A DNA stretch of 64,000 nt from Leuctra nigra (Eukaryota; Arthropoda; Insecta; Plecoptera; Leuctridae). The position numbers and the translations under genes were made by a program. The DNA lies in NCBI GenBank assembly GCA_934045905.1, contig OW203773.1, forward strand, positions 13,813,246 to 13,877,245. The letters are read 5' to 3'. Below the pieces are notes generated by a model that ran no database searches, was not told the DNA's origin, and worked only from the letters and a program-made list of their open reading frames with translations. Positions 34,919 through 44,306 of the stretch are shown piece by piece; within the stretch, counting starts at the first letter, position 1; each line of letters opens with the position of its first letter.

Positions 34919-35613
34919 GGGGCTGTGCATGAAGGACTTCACGCTAAAAATGGGTAATTTTGACAACCCCCCCCCCCCCCCCTTCCCCTGTCTACCTGTG
35001 TAACACTTTTCGAGACCCCCCCTCCTAAAAGGACGTCACATCTAATCTATCTCTACCCCCCCCCCCCCCCCCCCATTAAGTAGAGTATTTTTTACTATAA
35101 TTGTATCATAATTTATCGTTTTTAGTGAAATTTCTGTGTCCGACATATCAACTGAAATTTAAAATGATTGAAAATATCTATATCAAAACGTGACGTCCTA
35201 CTGCTTCCAGACCCCTCTCCCCCCTCCCCTGTCACACTGGAGGCCAAGTCTTGAAACTTACTCCTTCAGGACGCCTTCAACAAGTCCCATTTACTGTAAG
35301 AATGATCGCCATTGAAACATTAATTGAAGCCATTTATTTGATTGGCATCCAGTAATCTATTGCAAACAATTTATTAACATTATAATTATTATTAAAGATA
35401 TTATACAGTCATTAAAACCTTATTTAAAATGAAGCTAAACAGTTAACAGTAGATTTCAAGGTCGTCATTCTTACAGTAAATGGGACTTGTTGACGTCCTA
35501 GAGCGTTTGCGTCCTGAAGGCGTAAGTTTCAAGACTTGGCCTCCTGTGTCCCTTACTGGTGCACCCCCCTCCCCCCCACCCCCTGAAGCGTGACGTCCTT
35601 TATGCACAGCCCC
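34919..35613. mobile_element. GGGGCTGTGCAT-family MITE interrupted by a fold-back element
   Basis: Ends GGGGCTGTGCATGAAGGAC and ACGTCCTTTATGCACAGCCCC are flanked by TTG on both sides (34916-34918, 35614-35616). A second element occupies 35239-35544 inside it. It is the opposite orientation of the 25.9-kb copy. Confidence 0.85.
35239..35544. mobile_element. GGAG-CCAAGTCTTGAAA fold-back element, long form
   Basis: Arms begin GGAGGCCAAGTCTTGAAACT and close with the complement. The inner part, with TTTACTGTAAGAATGA inverted repeats and an AT-rich core, is related to 50920-51147 in reverse orientation. Termini match the 3320 hairpin. Confidence 0.85.
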
Positions 35614-35680
35614 TTGGATACTAAATCCGTGAACCAATTGATCCCAATTTTTTATCATGATTAGATAAAAGACAAGCTTA

Positions 35681-36014
35681 TACCCTGTTCACACTGAGGG
35701 TTCGATCATGTTCCAAAATCTAGATTGCAATCGAAAATGTGTGTGAACTGAACTCAATTGAACTCGATCATGATTCAAATCTCGATTGAGTTGTAAGAAC
35801 GCAATCGAAATCTGAATCGTGATCGAACAAAAGAAAACAAAAGAAGATCAATGTCAAACAAAAGAAATTATGAATTTTAAAAATATAAACTTACAAATTC
35901 ATGCTCTAATTTGAATGTAACAACATTATAAAGTTTAACTTGAATCTTGTCTCCATTTTGATTTCGATTGTAATTGAACTGGATCATGATCGAATTCTCA
36001 CTGTGAACAGGGTA
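35681..36014. mobile_element. Harbinger-like MITE
   Basis: Ends TACCCTGTTCACACTGAG and CACTGTGAACAGGGTA with TTA at 35678-35680 and 36015-36017. The interior has repeated TCGATCATGATTCAAAT-like inverted motifs. Confidence 0.85.
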
Positions 36015-36678
36015 TTAGGGTTAGCGGCTGTTCATAAAGTATGTCACAAGGAGGGAAAGGGGGAGGGGAGTCTGTCTGCGACCATCTTTGACAGAGGGTA
36101 GGGGGAGGGGGAGGGCGGACAAGCGTGATGTCACAGTTTGTTGTATCTATTTTGTTATAATTTGTACCTAGGTACCTATGTTTCGGCAAATTTAAGAACC
36201 CTCACATTTATTATTCTATATAACTAAAATAATAGTAGTATTATATTAAAATAAAAGTTTATAAAAATATATTGTATTTACACAGCTCATATTCAACTAT
36301 ATCGACTACTAAGTAATAAGTACCCATTGTATTGTATTGTATTGTATTTTATTATCATCCCGTGGACAAGTACATAATACATGTATGGGTATCGTCAAGA
36401 ATGTATGTACAAGTTATGACAAAGTCAGAAATATTTACAAGTCACAATGTTTACAATTACAGTTATATGTACAGTAAATAATAAAACTAATAATAGTAAT
36501 ATTTATACCTAAGAAAAATAATAATAAAAATGATTACATGTAGAATAAATATAAATAAATGAATAAATCGCCTCGGCTAAGACAATGCCGTGTAGTACGT
36601 GGCCGATAGTTGAATAGGAAGAACAATGGAACGAGAGTGCTTGAGGTTAAGATGATTGACACTGAAGTGCTGGTACAG

Positions 36679-39605
36679 TTATGAGTCTAGAAATTCCTGC
36701 AGGCTGTAGAATGGGTTTAGGAGGAGGTAGGCATTGAGACTGGATTGGAAGCTGGCCCAGGTGGGAGAGGTGGTGATGTGCTGTGGTAGCTTATTATAGA
36801 TAATTGTGCATATATAGTGGGGGCTGCTAGTGAATGAGGAGTGAGAGTGAGTGGGGATACGTATGGAGTTTCCCCCTCGAGTGCCATATTGATGAACTGA
36901 CGAGTTTAGGGGGAAGAGGGTTGGGTGCTCACGAGCAAAGGAGCTGGCAATACGGATGAGAGTGCAGGTGAGAGTCAGGATGTGTAACTTAATGAACTCG
37001 GGTTTGGCAGACTTGCGGCGAGAGATGCCAGCAATAATGCGGACTGCCTGTTTCTGCAGGATGAAAATGCGGTTGGCACCGGGAGAGGTGCCCCAGAAGA
37101 GGAGTCCATAGGAGAGATGGGAATGGAAATGAGCGTGGTAGACCAGTTTGAGGGAATGGGCGTTAACTATGGGCTTGAGTCGGCGTAGTAGGAAGCAGCT
37201 ACTCTGGATTTTGGAGACCGTGTGTTGGATGTGCGTAGACCAATTGAGGGTAGCAGTTAGATGGATGCCCAGGAATTTTATGGATGGGGTGCTCGGAATA
37301 ATGTGGTCATTGATGCGGATTAGGGGAGAGATAGACGGCTTGTGAGATTGGGTGTGGAAGTTGATGAAGGTTGTTTTGGAGGGTTGGAGAGCGAGCTTAT
37401 TGTTCGAGCAGTAAGATGACATGATTGCTGCCTGCTCATTGGCTGTCTCGATGAGGGAAAGGAATGATTTGGATTTAGGAGCTGTAAGGAGGTGGTTCGT
37501 ATCATCAGCGAACTGAAAGAGGTTGCCGTAGGTGATGAGGTCAGGGAGGTCGTTCACATAGACGAGGAAGAGTGTTGGAGCAAGAACGGAACCTTGAGGG
37601 ACACCGCAGCGAATTAGTTTAGAGGAGGAGGTGATGAGAGATGGAGAGCGCGGTTTGTTGGAAGGGATGATCACTGTCTGCGAGCGGTTGGTTAGGAAAG
37701 AGGATATCAGTCGATTGGCCAGACCCGTTATGCCACAGAGCTCCAGCTTGTGAAGGAGGAGGCAGTGGTCGATGGTGTCGAATGCCTTCGACAAGTCTTA
37801 GAAGAGGCCTATTGAGTGGTCCCCCTTGTCGAGTGCAGCATGGAGTGTGGTGAGGAATTGGTATATTGCCGTACCTGTAGATTTACGTTTTTGGAAGCCA
37901 TGTTGGCAGTCGGCAAGGATGGAGTGGTCTGAAAGATAAGAGGTCAGACGGTCTAGGATGACTTTTTCAATGATTTTGGAGAAAGAAGAGAGGAGAGATA
38001 TGGGTCGATAGTTGTTAATGTCAGATTTCTTTCCCTTTTTATGGATAGGGATGATGTGAGACATTTTGAGTTGATCGGGGAAGATGCCAGAGGAGAATGA
38101 GCGGTTGATAATGAGGGAGAGAGGCTCAGCAACATGAGCCATGCATCTTGCTAGCACAGAACCAGGAACACCATCGGGACCACTGGAGAACTTAGCGCGC
38201 ATGGATTTGGCCAGATGAATCAGTTCGTACGGCGTAGTGGGACGGAGGGAGAGAGGTGGGCGACAAGTGGAGCTGGTCACCGGCGGTAGATGGGACAGAA
38301 TGGCTGTGGACAAAGGAGGGGCGACGTCACCTGAAGTGATGAAGAAGTCGTTCAGGTGATTGGCCAGGGTGAGCGGCTCAGTAGTCTCTTTGCCATTGAT
38401 GAGAAGCATGAGGTTAGTGGGATGTTGAGTTGGCGTGGAAAGAGTTTTGATAATGTTCCAGGAGGTTTTGGATCTATTGTTGGAGGCTTCAATGAGATTG
38501 TCAAAGAATAGGCGCTTGGTGAGACGGATGTTTTTGCTGTGAGATTTCTTAAGGGAGTGATATTTGGACTTCAGGATATGGCAGCTAGGATTGGTTCTGA
38601 AGAGGAGATGTAGGCTACGAAGCTCGTCGGCCGTCTGACGGATTTCAGCAGTGATCCATCTCTTTGTGGGATTGGGAGATTTTTTCGTCTTTTTGAAGGG
38701 AAAGGCCTGATTGAAGTGGGATAGGAACGTGTTGATGAAAGTGGAGTACATGTCATTGAGATCCGGGGACGAGGAGAGGTGTTCCCAGGCTTCTTCTTGG
38801 AGTAGGGAGTGAAATTTGTTGGAATTGGCCTCGGAGAAGATTCTCTTCTGGATTTTATGATCCGGTTCGTCTAGAGAAGGCGGTATGTTAAGAGAGAGGG
38901 TAAGGGCCATATGGTCTGAGAGTCCGCTGTCAAATAGGGAAGCGGAGTAGGCGGACTGGTTAAGAGTGGTGAATATATTGTCTATAAGGGTGGAGGTGCT
39001 CAGAGTGATCCGAGTGGGGGAGGCAATGGTTTCTGTGAGATGGAAGGAGTGGAGAAGGTCCAGGAACGTAGTGGTGATCTTGGAAGGTACCAGTATGTCG
39101 ATGTTGAAGTCACCGCAGACCGTAAGGTGAGCTTTTGGGAACTGTTTGGTCACACTGATAAGCACACGCTCTAGGATACTGAGGAAGGTTGCCGCGTCTG
39201 CTGAAGGGGAGCGATATGTGGAGAGGACCACCATGGTGGACGAGGTAGAGTGCTTCCACGTCACACCAGTGCATTCAAACACTTTATCTATACAGAAAGA
39301 ATGGAGGTTGGGGATCGGAATGACTGAAGCAGTAGGCTTCGAAAAGATGGCCACGCCACCATGGGAAGAGGAGGAGCGATGGTAGATACTCGAGGTACAA
39401 TAGTTGGGTATATTGAAGGAATTGTTGGATGAGGAAAGCCAGTGCTCAGACAAACAGAGAATGTCTGGACTGTGGTCGGTGGTTAGGAGTTCAAGTTCTT
39501 CTATTTTGTTTTGGGCGGACTGGATGTTGAGTGAGATTATGGAGGCAGCAGAGTTTGCAAAACCTGTCAGGGATTTGTTCGAGCTAGTTTGGTTGGCTGA
39601 AAATC
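36679..39605 (-). pseudogene. LINE ORF2: endonuclease + reverse transcriptase, one in-frame stop
   Basis: The frame reads from about 39605 to TAA at 36679. The endonuclease opens with SLNIQSAQNKIEELELL and LCLSEHWL, then GGVAIFSK, VCGDFNIDIL, TRITLSTSTLIDNIFTT and SDHMALTL, the APE-type order with the catalytic Glu, Asn, Asp and His in place. The polymerase has SSGPDGVPGSVLARCM, IIPIHKKGKKSDINNYRPIS, QHGFQKRKSTGTAI, GVPQGSVLAPTLFLVYVNDL and FADDTN (catalytic Asp pair). The C-terminus YGTRGGNSIRIPTHSHSS is CR1/L2-like. A TAA at 37795-37797 sits between GLF and DLSKAFDTIDH, where a Leu is usual. One base change would explain it; otherwise the frame is open, so the copy is young. Protein makes target-primed cDNA in the nucleus. 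Confidence 0.92.
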
Positions 39606-41456
39606 CCTACGCCGGATGACACTGTGCCTGTCCTTGGAGGATCGGGAGGGTTGGGATCGCACTGTTGAAGAAGAAGTAATTATCTTAGGGAGTTTGGGGA
39701 TTGAAGCTGAAGTCGGGCGCGTCAGCGTGACAGACTCTGGAGAGAAGGCTGTCAGCAGGTCAGCTGCTGGTGAGGCTCTTGTCTGCGGTTCGGATGTTTG
39801 TGGCGGACTAGTCGGAACTGCACATTCCAAATCGTGGCTTTCCGTCTGTGACAGATCACGGCAGGCTTCCGAGCAATACATTGCTTTGTTTACAGCTGGC
39901 TTCGCTGTCACGACGACTGGGCTGGTGACCGCATTCGCTGCTGGCTTCGCTGTCACGACGACTTGGCCGGTGACCGCATTCGCAGCTGGCTTCGCTGTCA
40001 CGACGACTGGGCCGGGGACCGCATTCGCTGCTGGCTTCACTGTCACGACGACTGGGCCGGGGACCGCATTCGCTGCTGGCTTCACTGTCACGACGACTGG
40101 GCCGGGGACCGCATTCACAGCTGGCTTTGCTGTCACGACGACTTGTCCGGTGACCGCATTCGCTGCTGGCTTCGCTGTCACGACGACTTGGCCGGTGACC
40201 GCATTCGCAGCTGGCTTCGCTGTCACGACGACTGGGCCGGGGACCGCATTCGCTGCTGGCTTCACTGTCACGACGACTGGGCCGGGGACCGCATTCGCTG
40301 CTGGCTTCACTGTCACGACGACTGGGCCGGGGACCGCATTCACAGCTGGCTTTGCTGTCACGACGACTTGTCCGGTGACCGCATTCGCTGCTGGCTTCGC
40401 TGTCACGACAACTGGGCCGGTGACCGCATTCGCAGATGGCTTTGCTGTCACGACGACTGGGTCGGGGACCACGTTGGCAGCAGGCTCGGGCAGAGTAGAA
40501 GGCTTTGTCGGTGTGTTGGAGCACTGCTTCGTGATTCTAGCACTTGATGGTGTGAGCTGCAGTTGAGTGCTGGTGATCAGTGGAAATTGGCTGTGTACTG
40601 TGCTGTCCATTCCATCTTGGCTCGCTGAGTGGATGAGACTTGGGGCTGGACTGGAAAATAGGTCGATCAGGCAAGAAGCTGCATCGAAAATTATTTTTTT
40701 CTCTTGACCAGGAACTTGACTGGGATTTTCTTTTGCTGGTGGATTGAATGATAAGTCGACTAGGGGGAAGATGGAGTCGTCTTGATTCAGGAAATGGGTA
40801 TCGGTCTTTCCGAGGCACGATGTCGGACTAGCTGATGAGACCGGAACAGTGTAGTTTCTTGTAGAGATGGCCGGGATGACTGCGGTAGCTGCATCTTGTT
40901 GCTTGTGCTTTTTAGATTGGCAACTTTGGTTTTCAGGATGGATTGGATCTAGGGGGTGAGGAGGATTGATCCATTTGGTAATATCGACCGTATCGAGGTC
41001 TCTCCTTGATTGCTGAAGGTAGAAGATGGTTGCATGTATGTTGGACTCTCGGAGGATCTCTGCCAGCATAGGCTTGATGATGTGCCATGTCTTCTTGTCG
41101 TGACCGCATGCGATGCGTGGTAGAGCGATGTGAGTGATGTGGTTGGCTTTGCACAGGGACATCAGCTGCAGAAGGGTGATCTTGAGGTCTCTGATGTCTG
41201 GTTTGTGAAACCTTTTTCTTTTGGTTACCATGTGGAAGATGGTGCGGTCGTTGTGTTGCTGTATCAGGACTTTCCCGACTTCCGGATTCTGACTTTTCAA
41301 TTTGTCGATTCCTCCATATTTTTCTCTGATTGACAAGGCAAGGCCCTTGCTGAGTGCCAAATCAGCAGAAATGCAGTGAACTAGGGGCTTTGATGGATGT
41401 GAGTCAAATATGTCTATGTCACCAATTGTTTCTGTCAGATGGGTTGAGGGGCTGTT
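39567..41456 (-). CDS. LINE ORF1: TARG1/OARD1-like macro domain, 15-residue repeat array, half MYND finger
   Basis: Open from the LINE's 5' edge at 41456 to TGA at 39567, about 629 codons; an apparent GTG start at 41468 lies in the neighbouring element, so the true start is lost or unknown. Counting from that GTG, residues 16-152 form a macro domain: GDIDIF, LVHCISADLALSKGLAL, EKYGGIDKL, HMVTKRKRFHKPD and ALPRIACGHDKKTW. Lys83 (VTK) and Asp124 (CGHD) sit where TARG1 has its catalytic Lys and Asp. A Ser/Pro/Thr-rich linker follows, then 13 units of P-A-A-N-A-V-x-G-x-V-V-V-T-A-K (about 328-522), then YCSEACRDLSQTESHDLEC, the second half of a MYND finger. Family enzymes remove ADP-ribose from proteins; a role in countering host PARP activity is inference. 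Usual CR1 ORF1s carry PHD/esterase or RRM-like modules instead. Confidence 0.8.
   Translation of the reverse strand, partial: NSPSTHLTETIGDIDIFDSHPSKPLVHCISADLALSKGLALSIREKYGGIDKLKSQNPEVGKVLIQQHNDRTIFHMVTKRKRFHKPDIRDLKITLLQLMSLCKANHITHIALPRIACGHDKKTWHIIKPMLAEILRESNIHATIFYLQQSRRDLDTVDITKWINPPHPLDPIHPENQSCQSKKHKQQDAATAVIPAISTRNYTVPVSSASPTSCLGKTDTHFLNQDDSIFPLVDLSFNPPAKENPSQVPGQEKKIIFDAASCLIDLFSSPAPSLIHSASQDGMDSTVHSQFPLITSTQLQLTPSSARITKQCSNTPTKPSTLPEPAANVVPDPVVVTAKPSANAVTGPVVVTAKPAANAVTGQVVVTAKPAVNAVPGPVVVTVKPAANAVPGPVVVTVKPAANAVPGPVVVTAKPAANAVTGQVVVTAKPAANAVTGQVVVTAKPAVNAVPGPVVVTVKPAANAVPGPVVVTVKPAANAVPGPVVVTAKPAANAVTGQVVVTAKPAANAVTSPVVVTAKPAVNKAMYCSEACRDLSQTESHDLECAVPTSPPQTSEPQTRASPAADLLTAFSPESVTLTRPTSASIPKLPKIITSSSTVRSQPSRSSKDRHSVIRRRDFQPTKLARTNP
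39900..40484 (-). repeat. 45-bp coding minisatellite, 13 units, in LINE ORF1
   Basis: Thirteen 45-bp units encode a 15-residue repeat. Units 3-7 equal units 8-12 in their variant pattern, so a 225-bp higher-order block was duplicated. Because 45 is divisible by three, the array is also open in other frames on both strands; those frames are not genes. Confidence 0.92.
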
Positions 41457-42528
41457 CCCAGTGAACACTAGGACGTACCTGGGACGTCCCCAGGACAGAC
41501 TACTTACTTAGGTAGGACATCCCCAGTCCGTCCTAAACTCGGCCTAAAATGATCCCCAGAGTGTCCCCAGAGTGTCCTAATTACACAAGTTTTTCGATCC
41601 CAGGTACGTCCTAAATTAGGCGGACCTTCCTAAAAAAGGACGACACCGCCTAATTTAGGATATCCATTGTCCTAGTTTAGGACGTCATTTCCTAATTTAG
41701 GTCGATACTTTTCCTAAATTAAGATGAAACTGCCTAATTTAAGATATACATTGTCCTACTTTAGGACATCATTTTCTTATTTAGGTAGATGCTTTTCCTA
41801 AATTAGGATGAAAATGACAAATTTAATAAATAATTTTGTCATTATTATTATAATAGAATGGTATTTCCTATGGAAGATAATTTTCCCCTATTGGGATGCA
41901 ATTGCCATATTTAATAGACAGGTTCTATTTGCACAGACACCAATTCGCACGATTCGCATTATTCATATTCAATAATTCAGTTATCAATGTTTGCATCCAA
42001 AAAATATGGCTCCGACTCCAAGGTGACAACTTAGGATCCAGTACAAAATAAAAGAAATACACATTTTTCCTATCATCCAATAGGACATGTCTCTTTTTGT
42101 TATAATATCTTAATACTTGGCAGATTTTGGAAATAATATAACTTACTTAAAAACAAACGATAAAGAGATATGCTGAAATTAAACATCTATATTGTGAAGT
42201 CAAAGGGCAGAGTACTCTGTTGACAGTTGTAGAAACTTTTAAAAATATTTCAATAGCAGCCATTTTTAGGACAACTCTTCCTAAAAAAGGCAATTGCCTA
42301 ATTTAGGAAGAATTGTCCTAAAATAGGATTTCAGTAGCAGCCATTTTTAGGACAATTCTTCCTAAAAAAGGCAATTGCCTAATTTAGGAAGAATGTTCCT
42401 AAAAAAGGATCTTCTTCCTTTATTAGGATATCCCAGGGAGGTACCCAGGACATCCTAGTAGGATGTCCTACTTTAGGCTAGGATATCCTAAAAATAGTCT
42501 GTCCCTGGGACGGCCTGTGTTCACTGGG
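41457..42528. mobile_element. 1.07-kb TIR element rich in CCTAAATTAGGA motifs
   Basis: Inverted ends start CCCAGTGAACAC at both sides and share CAGGACAGACTA/CAGGGACAGACTA further in. The body is filled with inverted TCCTAA/TTAGGA motifs and encodes nothing. The flanking duplication could be TT only. It sits flush against the LINE 5' end. Superfamily unknown. Confidence 0.8.
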
Positions 42529-42540
42529 TTGTTTGGATGG

Positions 42541-42910
42541 AAAGTGCATTAAAAAACACTTCGTGTAAAAATAACAGCCAAGTCTCTTCAACTAAAAAAA
42601 AATATAAAATCTAAAAATTCTGCACTGAAAAGTAGTGATATCAAAAAATGAGCCAAGTCAAAACTTTATTTGAAAATCAAAAAATACTTGGCGCATCGTG
42701 TATATAAAAAGCTTGGAAGTATAGGCCAATTATAAAATATACATAAAATATCCAAATCTAGTGGAGCGGTCGCTCCACGCCAGCCAAGTCGTACGGCGCG
42801 CGCACACTCTCATATAAAGGCTGGAGCAAACCCACTTTTACTGTAAGCATCAAAGTGGCATTTTCGGCCTACTGGATCTTAAAATTGAGAAATCTCACAT
42901 TGTTGCGAAA
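42541..42910 (+). repeat. GCCAAGTC repeat (outer left arm) and TATA-containing repeat
   Basis: 42541-42716 is a diverged copy of the 202-bp arm at 44307 (CACTTCGTGTAAA, CAGCCAAGTCTCTT, TACTTGGCGCATCGT). A partial inverted copy occurs at about 45615-45665. 42750-42910 repeats the palindrome/TATA block of 33448-33630. Confidence 0.75.
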
Positions 42911-43140
42911 TATCTTAATTTCGAGCTATGGCCCACCCTACAACATAAACCAAATTTGGGAACAATAGTTTACGCCCTTTGCGCGCTAGAGGGCCGTGAA
43001 AACAGTGTTTTAGGGCGGTTTTCATAATAATAATCTTAGTAGTAGTAGTAGGCTGGAGCTAAAATCCGGTAAACAGGCCACAGCCTAAACGGCTGAACTG
43101 ATTGATCTCACATTTTTACCACGTGTGCACTTTTGGCGTC

Positions 43141-44170
43141 TGATTTAACCTTGTCCCCATGAATTTTTTGTGCCGCCATTTTGAAACCGGAAGTGACGTC
43201 ATATCTCGTCAACGGTTGGACCGATCGGAACGAAATTTGCGCCAATCGTTTCAGACGGTCATCTATATGGATTATCAATATCAAAAGACTGAACATTATT
43301 TTAAATAAACCGGAAATGACGTCATGAAATTTGAAATACATCGATTTGCATTTCAGCAACAACTGTTGATCCGATTGTCTTGATATTTATGTAACGTTTG
43401 TACTTTTGATATTTCATTTGACTTGTTATAAAACCAACCGGAAGCCGCCATTTTGAAACCGGAAGTGACATCATGTCTCAAAAACGGCTAAACAGATTAG
43501 AACAAAACCAGCGCTAAACGATTTAGACGGTCAACTTTATGTAATCAGTAATATTTGATGATTCAAATATCGAAACCGGAAATGACGTCACACATTTTAT
43601 GACCTATACCGGAAATGACGTCATAAATATGCTAAATGACGCTAAATTCACCACTTTATACTTTAAAACAGATATAAGTAAACGTACTTTGTAAATAATT
43701 ATAAATTCAAGGTTGCAGTGTTCTCGGCGGCCATTTTTAAAACCGGAAGTGACGTCATATATCGTAAACGGTTGTACCGATTGCAACCTAAGTTTGGAAA
43801 TGTGTTGGACTAATAATTATGAATTCAAGACGACATTATTTTCGGCCGCCATTGTTAAAACCGGAAGTGACGTCAAATATCGAAAATGGCTGTACCGATT
43901 GCAATCAAATTTTGGAAATGTGTTGTACTAATAATTATGAATTCAAGACGACATTATTTTCGGCCGCCATTGTTAAAACCGGAAGTGACGTCATATATCA
44001 AAAACGGCTGTACCGATTGCAACCAAATTTTGGAAATGTGTAGGAGTAATAATTATGAATTCAAGACGACATTATTTTCGGCCGCCATTGCTAAAACCGG
44101 AAGTGACGTCATATATCGAAAACGGCTGGACCGATTGTAACGAAACTTAAAGCTATTCTTCTTGGATAAT
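43141..44170 (+). repeat. 118-bp satellite with fused ETS/CRE-like motif
   Basis: Four regular 118-bp units start near 43703, 43821, 43939 and 44057; degenerate units extend upstream to about 43141. About nine copies carry ACCGGAARTGACGTCA or a one-base variant, which joins an ETS core (CCGGAA) to a CRE (TGACGTCA). Units also share AACGGCTGTACCGATTGCAA. Short ORFs across it are an effect of the repeat. Confidence 0.85.
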
Positions 44171-44306
44171 TATTTTAATCTTATATACCAAACGCAACTT
44201 TTCTAAGTATCCAAATCGGCATAGGCGTATTTTTTTAAAGAAATAAGTTCTTGCACGGACACAAGCTGTGCTACAAGCTGTATGAATAAACTAACAAAAG
44301 AAGTGA

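Larger units (their letters stand above)
34755..35680 (-). repeat. Dispersed repeat of the 13.3-kb family, split by a nested MITE
   Basis: Inverted motifs of the family occur at 34755-34917 and resume at 35617 after a MITE insertion. No ORF. Confidence 0.65.
36326..41456 (-). mobile_element. CR1/L2-like LINE with macro-domain ORF1
   Basis: A minus-strand non-LTR retrotransposon. The 3' end is an (ACAAT)n-type tail at about 36326-36350. A 3' UTR of about 350 bp, ORF2 (endonuclease + reverse transcriptase), ORF1, and a 5' junction with a TIR element at 41457 follow. ORF2 opens after a TAG, overlaps the end of ORF1 by about 40 nt in the -1 frame and shows no ATG before its endonuclease domain, so it is probably translated by reinitiation or frameshift. 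One in-frame TAA is the only break seen. Confidence 0.85.

Noticed and set aside
39616..40566. Plus-strand ORFs of up to 316 aa over the repeat array
   Set aside because: Open only because the 45-bp unit is a multiple of three; the minus-strand ORF1 with macro domain explains the region.
43713..44140. Overlapping 72-84 aa ORFs in the ETS/CRE satellite
   Set aside because: They repeat with the 118-bp unit and have no independent evidence of coding.
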